Notes: generated by a model from the sequence alone, not told the origin. Positions 36,946-46,423 are shown, counted from the first letter of the stretch. The stretch is DNA of 54,530 nt from Lachnospiraceae bacterium (GCA_024693925.1 JAILKH010000063.1:1-54530); one strand, 5' to 3'. Numbers and translations are program-made.

Positions 36946-36966
36946 TCAGTCAGCTGGAGGTAGGTC

Positions 36967-37209
36967 ATGAAAGAATTGGTTGAGATCATTGCTAAATCCC
37001 TTGTAGACAAGCCGGATGAGGTGGTAGTGACCCAGCGTGAGGATGATAATGCAATTATTGTAGAACTTAAGGTTGCACAGTCCGATATGGGTAAGGTTAT
37101 CGGTAAACAGGGAAGAATTGCAAAGGCCTTGCGGACGGTTGTGAAAGCTGCATCCGCAAAAGAAACAAAAAAAGTAATAGTTGATATTTTGGATGTTCCA
37201 AAAGAATAA
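36967..37209 (+). CDS. khpA: KH-domain RNA-binding protein KhpA (YlqC)
   Basis: The 80-residue protein is a single KH domain with the motif VIGKQGRIAKALRTV. KhpA binds RNA, usually with KhpB, and affects cell elongation and division in Gram-positive bacteria. The gene sits at its usual place between rpsP and rimM. GGAGGTAGG precedes the ATG. A hairpin follows the stop codon. Confidence 0.93.
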   Translation: MKELVEIIAKSLVDKPDEVVVTQREDDNAIIVELKVAQSDMGKVIGKQGRIAKALRTVVKAASAKETKKVIVDILDVPKE

Positions 37210-37213
37210 GAAG

Positions 37214-37248
37214 AAGCCATGAGTAATGCTCATGGCTTTGATTCTTTT
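37214..37248 (+). terminator. Hairpin terminator after khpA
   Basis: AAGCCATGAG-TAATG-CTCATGGCTT is a ten-pair stem with a five-base loop. The tail TGATTCTTTT is only partly T-rich, so some read-through to rimM is likely. Confidence 0.6.
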
Positions 37249-37311
37249 CAAAGATGAAATTTAATGTTATAGTGTATTTTATATTTTGAAGGAAAGGAAT
37301 ATTAATAATAT

Positions 37312-37824
37312 ATGGAACACCTTTTACAGGTTGGAATATTAAGTTCCACACATGGTATTCATGGGGAGATGAAGGTATTTCCCACCACCGATGATATGAG
37401 AAGGTTTAAAAAGCTTAAGACTGTATTGCTGGATACGGGAACCGGAAAAATCGAACTTAAGATTGAGGGGGTTAAGTTTTTTAAACAGTTTGTGATCCTC
37501 AAGTTTGAAGGTTATGACAGTATAAATGATATAGAAAAGTATAAGGGCAGAAGTATTTACGTTACAAGAGAGAATGCCGTAAAGCTTAAAGAGGATGAAT
37601 ATTATATGGCGGATCTTATCGGTATGACGGTTTATGATGATAATGATAATAAACTGGGAGAGATATGTGATATTCTGCAGACCGGTGCAAATGATGTTTA
37701 TGTTATAAGCTCGGAAGAGTATAATGAAATCCTTTTGCCGGCAATAAAGCAATGTGTTTTGGAGGTGGATGTTGCCGGAAACAGAATGAGGGTACATTTG
37801 CCGGAGGGTTTGCTGGATCTATAA
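37312..37824 (+). CDS. rimM: Ribosome maturation factor RimM
   Basis: RimM helps process 16S rRNA and assemble the 30S head, binding protein S19. The 170-residue protein has the N-terminal barrel with GILSSTHGIHGEMKVFP and a C-terminal PRC-barrel with YYMADLIGMTVYDD and LLPAIKQCVLEVDV. In most Bacillota trmD and rplS follow directly; here they are absent and a 131-base gap leads to an unrelated EAL-domain gene. The ribosome site AAGGAAAGGA is set rather far (13 bases) from the ATG. Confidence 0.95.
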   Translation: MEHLLQVGILSSTHGIHGEMKVFPTTDDMRRFKKLKTVLLDTGTGKIELKIEGVKFFKQFVILKFEGYDSINDIEKYKGRSIYVTRENAVKLKEDEYYMADLIGMTVYDDNDNKLGEICDILQTGANDVYVISSEEYNEILLPAIKQCVLEVDVAGNRMRVHLPEGLLDL

Positions 37825-37955
37825 GTATTGGGGGTTTTGACAAGTTTTTTCTGAAATATACAGGTGCAATGAGTGATATTTTGCTCCGAATATGATATTA
37901 TATTTTTGTTGGAAATCCTATCCTAATAATAAATCAGTGTCAGGGGATTAATTGG

Positions 37956-39911
37956 ATGCGTATTATATATTTTGATATTTGCGCTATAGTATTAACGGCG
38001 ACGGTGTTCGCGTTTTTGGTTTCAAAACATTATACCAAAGGCAGGACGAATCGTCTTATTGTTATGCTTGCAATATTGTTTTTCTGTTCCGGGATGCTTG
38101 ATCTTTTGGATAGTTTGTTTGGGACATATATAGCGAGGGGCCCTGAAAATGTATCTGTTCAGTGGGTAACGACTTCACTGTATTATATAGTCAGAAATGC
38201 TACTACTCCCGCGTTTATACTGTTTTTATATTCCTTTATGGGCATTTGGCACAAGTTAAGAACCGATATGAAACAGAAATTAATAATCTTCGGACCTATG
38301 GCGATGGTGCTGGTATTGGTTATTATCAATCTTTTTAACGGAATGCTGTTTTATATAGATAAAAACGGTGCTTATACACGTGGTCGATATATTTCTATAC
38401 TTTATGGGATAGCTGTTATATATATTCTGTATGTTATATATATATTGATCAGATTCATTAAAGCGGTAAGAAATACGGAATTTATGATGATATTTTCCTT
38501 TATTCTCATGAATATAGCTGCAGTTATAACACAAAGAGTTCATCAAGAGCTCAGAGTGGAGAATCTTGCTTTGGCTTTAAGCTTGTTTCTTATTGCCACA
38601 GCGGTTCAGAGACCGGAGGAAATAATAGATTCTGCGGTAGGAACTTTAAGTCAGCATGCGTTCCTGAAAGATATGAATAGGGCGTATAGTCTGGAACGGC
38701 CCATGAATGCGATTTTTATAAAATTAAAGAATTATTCGGCTTTGAGAAGTAATCTTGGTATTGAGATATATACAATGGTTTTGAAACGCGTAGGAAATAA
38801 GCTGGTTAAGATGGGACGGATCATTAACCTTTACAGCGATGTTTATTATAACGGACGGGGCGTTTTTTCCGTTATAACGGACGGATATGAAAGTGAAAAG
38901 ACACAGGATCTTGGAAGGCTGATCGTTGCATATCTTAAAGAAAGCTTTACTTTAAGCAATCTTGAGATCAGAATTATTTCTAAGGTTTGTTATGCCCGTC
39001 TTCCGGAGGATCTTGATAATTATAATACCATGATAAATTTCTCCACATCTTTTAGCAGGACAATTCCCGATATAGATCAATTGATAGTTCTTTCAAATGT
39101 TATGGATTCGAAAGATTATATGATGAAGAACGATATTGATGATATAATAAAGCGCGGTATTTCGGGCAACAAGTTCCGGATGTATTATCAGCCGATATAT
39201 TCGGTAAAACAGGATAAATTTGTTTCGGCGGAGGCTCTTATCAGATTATATGATAATGAATATGGTTTCGTATCGCCGGCAATCTTTATTCCTGCAGCGG
39301 AAGCCAGCGGTGCAATTCATGATATAGGTGATTTTGTGTTGGAAGATGTTTGTAAATTTATTCATACCGGTGAATTTGTAAACAGTGGTTTAGAATATAT
39401 AGAGATTAATCTTTCCGTTACCCAATGTATAGAGCCTAAGCTGGTTGAGAAAATAAGAGGTTTGATATCAAAATATAAGGTCAGGACAGATCAGATCAAT
39501 CTTGAGATAACGGAAACTGCCGTGGATTATGACCCGGTAATAACTGATAATAATATATTCAGTTTATGGAATATGGGATTTAAATTCTCTCTGGATGATT
39601 ACGGAACCGGATATTCCAATATTAAAAGAGTGGTGTCTCTTCCTCTGGATATCATTAAATTCGATAAGAGTTTTGTGGATGAGATGGATGATCCCAAAAT
39701 GTGGATAGCAATAGTAAATACAGTGTCTATGTTAAAAAAAATGGATAAGAAAATATTGGTGGAGGGAGTTGAAGATAAACGGACCCTTGATCGATTTATA
39801 GAATTGGGTTGTGATTATATTCAGGGATTTTATTTTTCAAAACCCCTGAATCAGGAGGATTTTATAAAGTTTGTTAATGAACATAATTCCGGAAAGGCCG
39901 GCGTAAAATGA
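37956..39911 (+). CDS. Multi-pass membrane EAL-domain protein (c-di-GMP phosphodiesterase type)
   Basis: The 651-residue protein has about seven N-terminal membrane helices (residues 5-220). A region at about 230-380 resembles a GGDEF fold without the active-site GGDEF motif. The EAL domain runs from about 400 and keeps the catalytic residues: AEALIRL, EINLSVTQC, EITETAVD, DDYGTGYSN, the Lys of KFDKSFV, VEGVED and IQGFYFSKPL. It is therefore predicted to hydrolyse c-di-GMP, with the GGDEF-like part perhaps sensing nucleotide. Its end overlaps the next, homologous gene as ATGA. Confidence 0.9.
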   Translation: MRIIYFDICAIVLTATVFAFLVSKHYTKGRTNRLIVMLAILFFCSGMLDLLDSLFGTYIARGPENVSVQWVTTSLYYIVRNATTPAFILFLYSFMGIWHKLRTDMKQKLIIFGPMAMVLVLVIINLFNGMLFYIDKNGAYTRGRYISILYGIAVIYILYVIYILIRFIKAVRNTEFMMIFSFILMNIAAVITQRVHQELRVENLALALSLFLIATAVQRPEEIIDSAVGTLSQHAFLKDMNRAYSLERPMNAIFIKLKNYSALRSNLGIEIYTMVLKRVGNKLVKMGRIINLYSDVYYNGRGVFSVITDGYESEKTQDLGRLIVAYLKESFTLSNLEIRIISKVCYARLPEDLDNYNTMINFSTSFSRTIPDIDQLIVLSNVMDSKDYMMKNDIDDIIKRGISGNKFRMYYQPIYSVKQDKFVSAEALIRLYDNEYGFVSPAIFIPAAEASGAIHDIGDFVLEDVCKFIHTGEFVNSGLEYIEINLSVTQCIEPKLVEKIRGLISKYKVRTDQINLEITETAVDYDPVITDNNIFSLWNMGFKFSLDDYGTGYSNIKRVVSLPLDIIKFDKSFVDEMDDPKMWIAIVNTVSMLKKMDKKILVEGVEDKRTLDRFIELGCDYIQGFYFSKPLNQEDFIKFVNEHNSGKAGVK

Positions 39912-41869
39912 TTTTATATTATGATATATGTGCATTTATAATTTTAATACTGGTATTCAGCTCATGTTTATTCAGACGTATGTTTCATGGAAGGCTTAAC
40001 CGGATGTTTTTTGCTCTTATAGCAGTGATAATGCTTGCGACATTGGGAGATTTCGGAGCGGCATTTATGCAGAATTACGGAAAGCGTGATGAAACTTCCA
40101 GATTTGTGGAATATGCCTGGGAATATTTGTATTTTATTATGCATAATTCCATTCTTTTTATTTATCTTCCCTTTATCTATGCATCCATAGGAATGTGGTA
40201 TGAATTTGTGAGAAATAAGAAGATCCTGATAATATGGCTTTCATATTTTGCGGTAAATATGTTGACCTTATTTTCTAATTTCTTTTATCCCACGGTTTTT
40301 TATATTGATGAGAATCTGGTATATTCAAGACGACCTGCGGTTATTGTGTTCTATTTGACCGGATTTTTCTTTGTGCTTTATCAGATAGCTACTCTTATAA
40401 AATACAAATCCATAATCCGAAAGGACAAATATATAGTTATTCTGTTAATGTATCCTATAGGAATGCTTGGCATAGCGATGCAGGTATTTTTCCTGAACCA
40501 GCTTATAGAGATGTTTATGATCTCCATAACCGTATTATTATTCAGTCTGATAATACGCAGAGATGAGGAAATGATAGATCCTATAACCGGCGCCAAGAAG
40601 TACAGTTCCGCCCACGAATATATAAAAAATGTTCTCGCCACGAAAACCCCTGTATATATATTGCTCATAAAGTTTGTAAATTATAAAAACTTAAGGCTTT
40701 ATCTTGGTGAAGAACTGCTTAATAAATTTATGAGAACACAATCTTATAAGCTTTCAACATTTATCCGTTATAATTCCCTTGAAGGAGAGATATATTATCT
40801 TGAAGATGGCCTGTATTCTTTCATTACGGAAAATATTGATTATGAAAAAGTCAAAAAAATGGGTGTTCAGGTAAAAAATCACTATATGGATACTATTTCC
40901 ATTGAGGATTTTTCTGTAATAGTAGACGCCAGATTGTGTATTTTAAGATGTCCCGAGGATATAGGGGATTTTAATACTTTATATACCTTTTCTACTTCTT
41001 ATCAAAGGATACTGCCGGAAGTTAAGGATGTAATGAATTATCCGGATTATGTGGACGACCGGGAATTTAAAATTAAAAGCGAACTGAACGGCATAATTGA
41101 AAGGGCTTTGGAATTCGGATGCTTTGAAATGTTTTATCAGCCTATTTATTCGATTTATGAGAAAAGGTTTGTTGCAGCGGAAGCTTTTATCCGCTTAAGG
41201 GATGAAACCTATGGGCTGATAGCCCCTTCCCTGTTTATTTCGGCGGCTGAGATAAGCGGTGCCATACATTCCATAGGAGATTTTGTATTGGAGGATGTTT
41301 GCAGATTTATATCCGAGAATGATTTGGAAGAAATAGGTCTTAAATGTGTTCAGGTTAATATGTCCACCTCGCAATGTATAGAAATAAATCTGGTAGATAA
41401 AATAGAACGTCTTCTTAAAAAGTATGATATTGATACTTCCTATATCAATTTTGAGATAACAGAGTCTGCGGTAGATTTCGATCCGGATGTTGTTGATAAT
41501 AATATAAGCAGATTATCGGATATGGGAATACATTTTGCCCTTGATGATTACGGAACAGGATATTCGAATATTAAAAGGGTTACAACCCTTCCGGTGGAAA
41601 TTGTAAAGCTTGATAAAACCTTTGTTGACGGTGTAGATGATCCGCAGATGTGGATTATGGTGCAAAATACCATAAAGATGTTAAAGCAGATGGGGAAAAA
41701 GGTTTTGGTTGAGGGAGTCGAAGAGGAAAAGGTGGTTAAGAAATTCATGGATCTGGGAGCGGATTATATTCAGGGCTGTGAATATCTTCAGGGTTATTAT
41801 TTCTGCAGACCCTTGCCGGAAAAGGATTTTCTTGAGTTTATGAAGGAACAGGTAAATAAAAACAGTTAA
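39908..41869 (+). CDS. Second membrane EAL-domain protein, tandem paralogue
   Basis: The 653-residue protein has the same plan as its upstream neighbour: seven or so membrane helices, a degenerate GGDEF-like region and a C-terminal EAL domain. The two arose by duplication. The EAL motif reads AEAFIRL, so Leu is replaced by Phe. The Glu ligand and the other catalytic residues (VNMSTSQC, EITESAVD, DDYGTGYSN, KLDKTFV, VEGVEE) are kept. An insertion near the end changes the usual QG.YF motif to QGCEYLQGYYF, duplicating the QG turn. Activity is likely but less certain than for the first copy. The ATGA overlap predicts coupled translation. Confidence 0.9.
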   Translation: MILYYDICAFIILILVFSSCLFRRMFHGRLNRMFFALIAVIMLATLGDFGAAFMQNYGKRDETSRFVEYAWEYLYFIMHNSILFIYLPFIYASIGMWYEFVRNKKILIIWLSYFAVNMLTLFSNFFYPTVFYIDENLVYSRRPAVIVFYLTGFFFVLYQIATLIKYKSIIRKDKYIVILLMYPIGMLGIAMQVFFLNQLIEMFMISITVLLFSLIIRRDEEMIDPITGAKKYSSAHEYIKNVLATKTPVYILLIKFVNYKNLRLYLGEELLNKFMRTQSYKLSTFIRYNSLEGEIYYLEDGLYSFITENIDYEKVKKMGVQVKNHYMDTISIEDFSVIVDARLCILRCPEDIGDFNTLYTFSTSYQRILPEVKDVMNYPDYVDDREFKIKSELNGIIERALEFGCFEMFYQPIYSIYEKRFVAAEAFIRLRDETYGLIAPSLFISAAEISGAIHSIGDFVLEDVCRFISENDLEEIGLKCVQVNMSTSQCIEINLVDKIERLLKKYDIDTSYINFEITESAVDFDPDVVDNNISRLSDMGIHFALDDYGTGYSNIKRVTTLPVEIVKLDKTFVDGVDDPQMWIMVQNTIKMLKQMGKKVLVEGVEEEKVVKKFMDLGADYIQGCEYLQGYYFCRPLPEKDFLEFMKEQVNKNS

Positions 41870-41880
41870 GAGGTTGGTTT

Positions 41881-42558
41881 ATGAAAAGAAAGTGTGTACA
41901 GTGCGGAAAGGAATTCTTTCTGTCCTCCAATGAAATAAATTTTTATAAAAGCAAAAAATTATCGTTGCCTAAAAGATGTAAGGAGTGCAGAGATAAAAAC
42001 AGGAAAAACAAAGAAAACGAAAATATAACGCCTAACGAACAAGAAGTCGGGAAAGAAAATCCTGTAAATACATATGAATATAAAAACGGAGATACGGGAA
42101 CTGCAAAGCCCGGAAAAAAAGGAAAAAATGTTAAAGCCGCGACTTTTGCAGCCGCCGCGGTTATTTTCGTATCTGCTGCGGGAATAGGAACTTTTAACAA
42201 CGCAAATACAAACGGAACGGTCGCTAATACGGAAACGGTGCAGGAGGTTGAAAACTCTGATATCAATAATTCCGAAACAGTAAAAGAAAGCAGTTACAGA
42301 TTTAAGAATGAAGATCTTCTTATGGATCATTACGTAAAACACGGGCAGGAAATGGGATTCGCCTCAGCAGAGGAATATGAGGCTGCAGCATCGGCTGTCG
42401 TGGAAAATGAGAATGCACTTCATAAGTATGAGAAGGAAGATGGTGACGATGTATATTATATTGAGAAAACCAATGAATTTGTGATAGTTTCCAAAGAGGG
42501 ATTTATAAGAACTTATTTTTATCCTAATGCCGGGAAGAGTTATTTTGAAAGACAGTAG
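41881..42558 (+). CDS. Zinc-ribbon membrane protein with RNase-like C-terminal domain
   Basis: The 225-residue protein has an N-terminal zinc ribbon (Cys5, Cys8, Cys33, Cys36), a charged linker, one membrane helix at about residues 85-106 and a low-complexity Asn/Thr/Glu stretch. The C-terminal domain (about 140-225) contains MDHYVKHGQEMGF with SAEEY, then DVYYIEKTNEFVIV and IRTYF. That pattern resembles BECR-fold (barnase/colicin-type) RNase domains of polymorphic toxins, with His150, Lys153, His154, Arg210 and Thr211 as candidate active-site residues. This assignment is inference from motif shape. No immunity-like gene is adjacent. It follows the EAL pair by 11 bases and may share their transcript. 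Confidence 0.65.
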   Translation: MKRKCVQCGKEFFLSSNEINFYKSKKLSLPKRCKECRDKNRKNKENENITPNEQEVGKENPVNTYEYKNGDTGTAKPGKKGKNVKAATFAAAAVIFVSAAGIGTFNNANTNGTVANTETVQEVENSDINNSETVKESSYRFKNEDLLMDHYVKHGQEMGFASAEEYEAAASAVVENENALHKYEKEDGDDVYYIEKTNEFVIVSKEGFIRTYFYPNAGKSYFERQ

Positions 42559-42635
42559 ATAGGGCTGTTAAATATCGGATTGGGATTGATCAAATCATTT
42601 ATGATATTTAAGGAAAGGTGAATGGAGAAATATAA

Positions 42636-44372
42636 TTGAAGAAGCTTTTAAAATATCTGAAGCCCTATAAAAAAGAATGTGTATTGGCACCATTGTTTAA
42701 GATGCTGGAGGCAATTTTTGAATTGTTTATTCCCTTGGTGGTTGCAAGTATCATAGATAAAGGAATAGGAGCAAATGACAGTGCATATATCATAAAATGT
42801 ATTCTTATAATGATAAGTCTTGGGGTTGTTGGTCTTATAAGTGCCGTATCGGCTCAGTATATGGCAGCAAAAGCAGCAGTGGGTTTTGCAACCGGATTAA
42901 GACATGATCTGTTTTCTCATATTATGGGGTTGTCATACAAGAATATAGATGATCTTGGTACTTCCACTATGATAACCAGGATGACAGCTGATGTGAATCA
43001 GGCGCAGACGGGTGTAAATATGTTCCTGCGTCTTTTTTTGCGGTCTCCGTTTATAGTTTTCGGAGCTATGATAATGGCTTTTACCATTGATTTTCGATGT
43101 GCGTTGATTTTTCTCACAGTTATAATAATCTTGTTTTTAATTGTTGCTTTTGTAATGCATTTCAATATTCCAATGCTTAAAAGGGTTCAGAAAAAGCTGG
43201 ATGAGATCACTCTGCGTACAAGAGAGAATCTTGTGGGAGTAAGAGTAATAAGAGCTTTTACACTAAGGGAATCCGAGAAAGAGGATTTCGTTCTGGCTAA
43301 CGGTATGCTTAGGGAAGAACAGATAAAAGCAGGTCATCTTTCGGCTCTTTTGAATCCTATGACATATATATTCATAAACCTTGCCATTGTGATTCTTATC
43401 TATACGGGAGCTCTTAAAGTGGATGTGGGAGTGCTTACCAAAGGACAGGTAGTAGCTTTATATAATTATATGTCGCAGATACTTATAGAACTTATCAAGC
43501 TGGCAAATCTTATAGTTTTGCTTAATAAAGCCATTGCCTGTGGTGACAGAGTTGCGGATATATTTGATATAGTTCCGGATATTAAAACTGTAAATGCGGC
43601 AGGCGGGTCGGATGAGAGAAAGGATATTAATGTATCCGATGAAAAGGAAGATTTTATAAGTTTTGAGCAGGTAGGGTTAAGCTATAATGATTCGGGAGAT
43701 GAAGCTCTTACAAATATAGATTTTAAAGTTAAAAAGGGTGAAACCGTTGGTATAATAGGCGGTACAGGTTCGGGAAAATCATCTGTTGTAAATCTTATCC
43801 CGAGATTTTATGATGCTGACAGCGGAGTTGTAAAAGTCGATGGTATTGATGTGAAAAAATGGGATATTAAAAGTCTTAGAAAAAAAATCGGTATGGTACC
43901 GCAAAAGGCAGTTCTTTTTAAAGGAACAATAGCGGAAAACTTACGATGGGGTAATGAAGAAGCTGCGGATGAGGAATTAAATGAAGCAGTCAGACTGGCG
44001 GTTTGCGAAGAAGTAGTGGCCGGTAAAGGCGGACTTAACGGTTTTATAGAGTCAAACGGAAGGAATCTTTCCGGAGGACAGCGCCAAAGGCTGACAATAG
44101 CAAGGGCATTGGTGCGAAAGCCCCAAATCCTTATTCTTGATGATTCGGCTTCGGCTCTTGATTATGCAACAGATCTTAAATTGAGGACCAATATAGGGCA
44201 GATCGGATATTCACCTACAGTATTTATAGTATCACAAAGGACCTCTGCGGTTCAGAATTGCGATAAGATAATCGTTCTGGATGACGGTTGTATTGTGGGT
44301 ATGGGAAAGCACGAGGAGCTTCTGTTAAAATGTGAAGTATATAAAGAAATATACGAATCCAATCTTGCTTGA
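42636..44372 (+). CDS. Heterodimeric ABC exporter, half with degenerate ATPase residues
   Basis: The 578-residue half-transporter has six membrane helices (to about residue 310) and an ATPase domain with Walker A GGTGSGKSS and signature LSGGQRQRL. Walker B reads LILDDSAS with Asp in place of the catalytic Glu, and the switch region reads SQRTS with Gln instead of His. In heterodimeric exporters such as TM287/288 the same changes mark the non-hydrolytic site. The start appears to be TTG at 42636, behind GGAG, because no in-frame ATG lies upstream before a stop. The substrate is unknown. Confidence 0.9.
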   Translation: MKKLLKYLKPYKKECVLAPLFKMLEAIFELFIPLVVASIIDKGIGANDSAYIIKCILIMISLGVVGLISAVSAQYMAAKAAVGFATGLRHDLFSHIMGLSYKNIDDLGTSTMITRMTADVNQAQTGVNMFLRLFLRSPFIVFGAMIMAFTIDFRCALIFLTVIIILFLIVAFVMHFNIPMLKRVQKKLDEITLRTRENLVGVRVIRAFTLRESEKEDFVLANGMLREEQIKAGHLSALLNPMTYIFINLAIVILIYTGALKVDVGVLTKGQVVALYNYMSQILIELIKLANLIVLLNKAIACGDRVADIFDIVPDIKTVNAAGGSDERKDINVSDEKEDFISFEQVGLSYNDSGDEALTNIDFKVKKGETVGIIGGTGSGKSSVVNLIPRFYDADSGVVKVDGIDVKKWDIKSLRKKIGMVPQKAVLFKGTIAENLRWGNEEAADEELNEAVRLAVCEEVVAGKGGLNGFIESNGRNLSGGQRQRLTIARALVRKPQILILDDSASALDYATDLKLRTNIGQIGYSPTVFIVSQRTSAVQNCDKIIVLDDGCIVGMGKHEELLLKCEVYKEIYESNLA

Positions 44373-44398
44373 GTTTCAGAGGAGATTTTGACCGGAAT

Positions 44399-46141
44399 AT
44401 GAAGAATAATAGGAAAACAGTGATAAACAGAATGATGAAATATGTTGGACGGTATAAACTGAGTGCGGTAATGTCAGTGGTTTTTGCAGTCCTTAATGTT
44501 GCGGCAAGCCTGTATGTTCCGATTCTTATAGGTAAGGCCATCGATTGTATATTATATGAGGGAACCGATCATTCAAGAATGATCCCCATATTGATGACGG
44601 CCGGTTTATCTGCCCTTATTTCTTCAGGGGCTCTTCTGTGTATGAATGAAGTTAATAACAGACTTACATATGGTATAGTCAGGGATCTGCGGGAAACAGC
44701 ATTTAAGAAGATACATGATCTGCCGGTATCATATCTGGATTCACATCCCTCAGGGGATATATTAAGCCGGGTAATAGCGGATATAGATCAGCTTTCCGAC
44801 GGATTGTTAATGGGATTTACACAATTGTTTACGGGAATAATGACAATTGTGATCACTTTGGGATTTATGTTTAAGATGAATCCCTTTATTACTTTGATCG
44901 TTGTGTTGGTAACCCCCTTATCTTTATTCGTGGCAAAATATATATCCGGTAATACCTATGATCTGTTTTCGGTGCAATCGGGTATAAGAGGGCGGCAAAC
45001 GGAACTTATCGATGAGATGATCTCAAATGAGAAAATAGTCAAAGCCTTTTCTTATGAAGAAAAGGCCATTGCTAAATTTGATGGTATAAATGAGGAATTA
45101 AAGACAGCTTCCCTGAAAGCTTTATTTTATTCTTCGCTTACAAACCCGGGAACAAGATTTGTGAATAGTGTTGTATATGCTTTTGTAGCACTGTTTGGTG
45201 CTTTCAGCGTTTTGAACGGAGGAATGACGGTAGGAATACTTACAAGTTTTTTAAGTTATGCCAATCAGTATACAAAGCCTTTTAATGAGATTTCCGGAGT
45301 ATTGACGGAACTTCAGAACGCTATTGCGTGTGCGGCCAGGGTTTTTGAACTTTTAGATGAAAATGAAGAAATAAAGGATGATGAAAAGCCTCTTCTTGCA
45401 GAGAACGGAGTTGCTGTTTCGGGAAAGGTGGAGTGTGAAGGAGTTGATTTTTCATATAATAAAGAGATTAGCCTTATACAGGATCTTAATCTTAAGGTAA
45501 GTCCCGGGGAGCATGTGGCTATAGTCGGTCCCACCGGATGCGGCAAGACTACAATTATTAATCTCCTTATGAGATTTTATGATGTGGATAAAGGCTGTAT
45601 CAGGATAGACGGTAAAGATATCAGGGATATAAAGCGAGACAGCTTAAGAAGTTCCTATGGTATGGTTTTGCAGGAAACATGGTTAAGGCATGGTACAATA
45701 AGAGATAATATTAAGATGGGGCGGGACGTTTCCGATGAAGAGATGATAAGAGCCGCAAAGGAAGTGCATGCTCATTCGTTTATCCGCAGATTACAGAATG
45801 GATATGATACAATAATAGGAGAGGAAGGCGGGAGCCTTTCCCAGGGGCAGAAACAGCTTCTTTGTATCTGCAGGGTAATGCTTATGCTGCCGCCTATGCT
45901 TATTCTTGATGAGGCGACTTCCTCGATAGATACAAGAACCGAATTGAAGATACAAGATGCATTTTTAAAGATGATGGAAGGGAGAACCTCTTTTATAGTG
46001 GCTCACAGATTATCTACCATAAAAAATGCGGATATGATCCTGGTTATGAAGGCGGGAAATATAATTGAGCAGGGTTCACATGCCGAGCTGCTTTCAAGAA
46101 AAGGATTTTATTACGAATTATATAACAGTCAATGGGGATAA
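44399..46141 (+). CDS. Heterodimeric ABC exporter, catalytic half
   Basis: The 580-residue partner has six membrane helices and an ATPase domain with Walker A GPTGCGKTT, Walker B LILDEATSS and the intact switch His in VAHRLSTI. Its signature motif is LSQGQKQL rather than LSGGQ, the complementary defect expected for one degenerate and one active ATP site in the dimer. I choose the ATG at 44399 with GAGGAG 13 bases upstream; an upstream TTG at 44369 that overlaps the previous stop is possible. The two genes clearly form one transporter. Confidence 0.9.
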   Translation: MKNNRKTVINRMMKYVGRYKLSAVMSVVFAVLNVAASLYVPILIGKAIDCILYEGTDHSRMIPILMTAGLSALISSGALLCMNEVNNRLTYGIVRDLRETAFKKIHDLPVSYLDSHPSGDILSRVIADIDQLSDGLLMGFTQLFTGIMTIVITLGFMFKMNPFITLIVVLVTPLSLFVAKYISGNTYDLFSVQSGIRGRQTELIDEMISNEKIVKAFSYEEKAIAKFDGINEELKTASLKALFYSSLTNPGTRFVNSVVYAFVALFGAFSVLNGGMTVGILTSFLSYANQYTKPFNEISGVLTELQNAIACAARVFELLDENEEIKDDEKPLLAENGVAVSGKVECEGVDFSYNKEISLIQDLNLKVSPGEHVAIVGPTGCGKTTIINLLMRFYDVDKGCIRIDGKDIRDIKRDSLRSSYGMVLQETWLRHGTIRDNIKMGRDVSDEEMIRAAKEVHAHSFIRRLQNGYDTIIGEEGGSLSQGQKQLLCICRVMLMLPPMLILDEATSSIDTRTELKIQDAFLKMMEGRTSFIVAHRLSTIKNADMILVMKAGNIIEQGSHAELLSRKGFYYELYNSQWG

Positions 46142-46166
46142 ATCATTTAATTTAAGGAGTATACAG

Positions 46167-46343
46167 ATGGCAATAAGTTGTGATACCTGCGCATATTATT
46201 ATTATGATGATGATTATGAAGGTTATATATGTGATATGGATATGGATGAGGATGATTTTGCAAGGCTTACGGAAAGGAATTTTAAGGAATGTCCGTATTA
46301 TACCAATGGAGATGAATACAGGGTTGTCAGACATCAGATGTAA
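46167..46343 (+). CDS. Small Cys-rich protein, DUF6472-like
   Basis: The 58-residue acidic protein begins MAISCDTCAYYYYDDDYEGY and has Cys5, Cys8, another Cys in YICDMDMDEDD and one in ECPYY, so it may bind a metal. The pattern fits a small Clostridia family I recall as DUF6472; function is unknown. AAGGAG lies seven bases before the ATG, which supports it as a real gene. It follows the ABC exporter by 25 bases. Confidence 0.75.
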   Translation: MAISCDTCAYYYYDDDYEGYICDMDMDEDDFARLTERNFKECPYYTNGDEYRVVRHQM

Positions 46344-46350
46344 TAAGTTC

Positions 46351-46379
46351 TTGCTAAGATAACCTGCTAAGTTTATAAT
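46351..46379 (+). promoter_or_regulatory. asnA promoter
   Basis: TTGCTA at 46351-46356 and a perfect TATAAT at 46374-46379 are spaced by 17 bases, about 45 bases before the asnA ATG. Confidence 0.65.
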
Positions 46380-46423
46380 GTTTTTGTTTTTATAAAAAAA
46401 TGAGAGTAGAGGTGAGCCGTACT

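Noticed and set aside
37837-37862. TTGACA...TATACA as a promoter for the first EAL gene
   Set aside because: The spacer is only 14 bases, too short for a normal sigma-A promoter, and no better pair was found in the gap.
41881-42558. A toxin-immunity module around the zinc-ribbon gene
   Set aside because: The RNase-like domain is suggestive, but neighbours are EAL proteins and an ABC exporter with no small immunity-type gene, and the protein lacks a secretion signal typical of polymorphic toxins.
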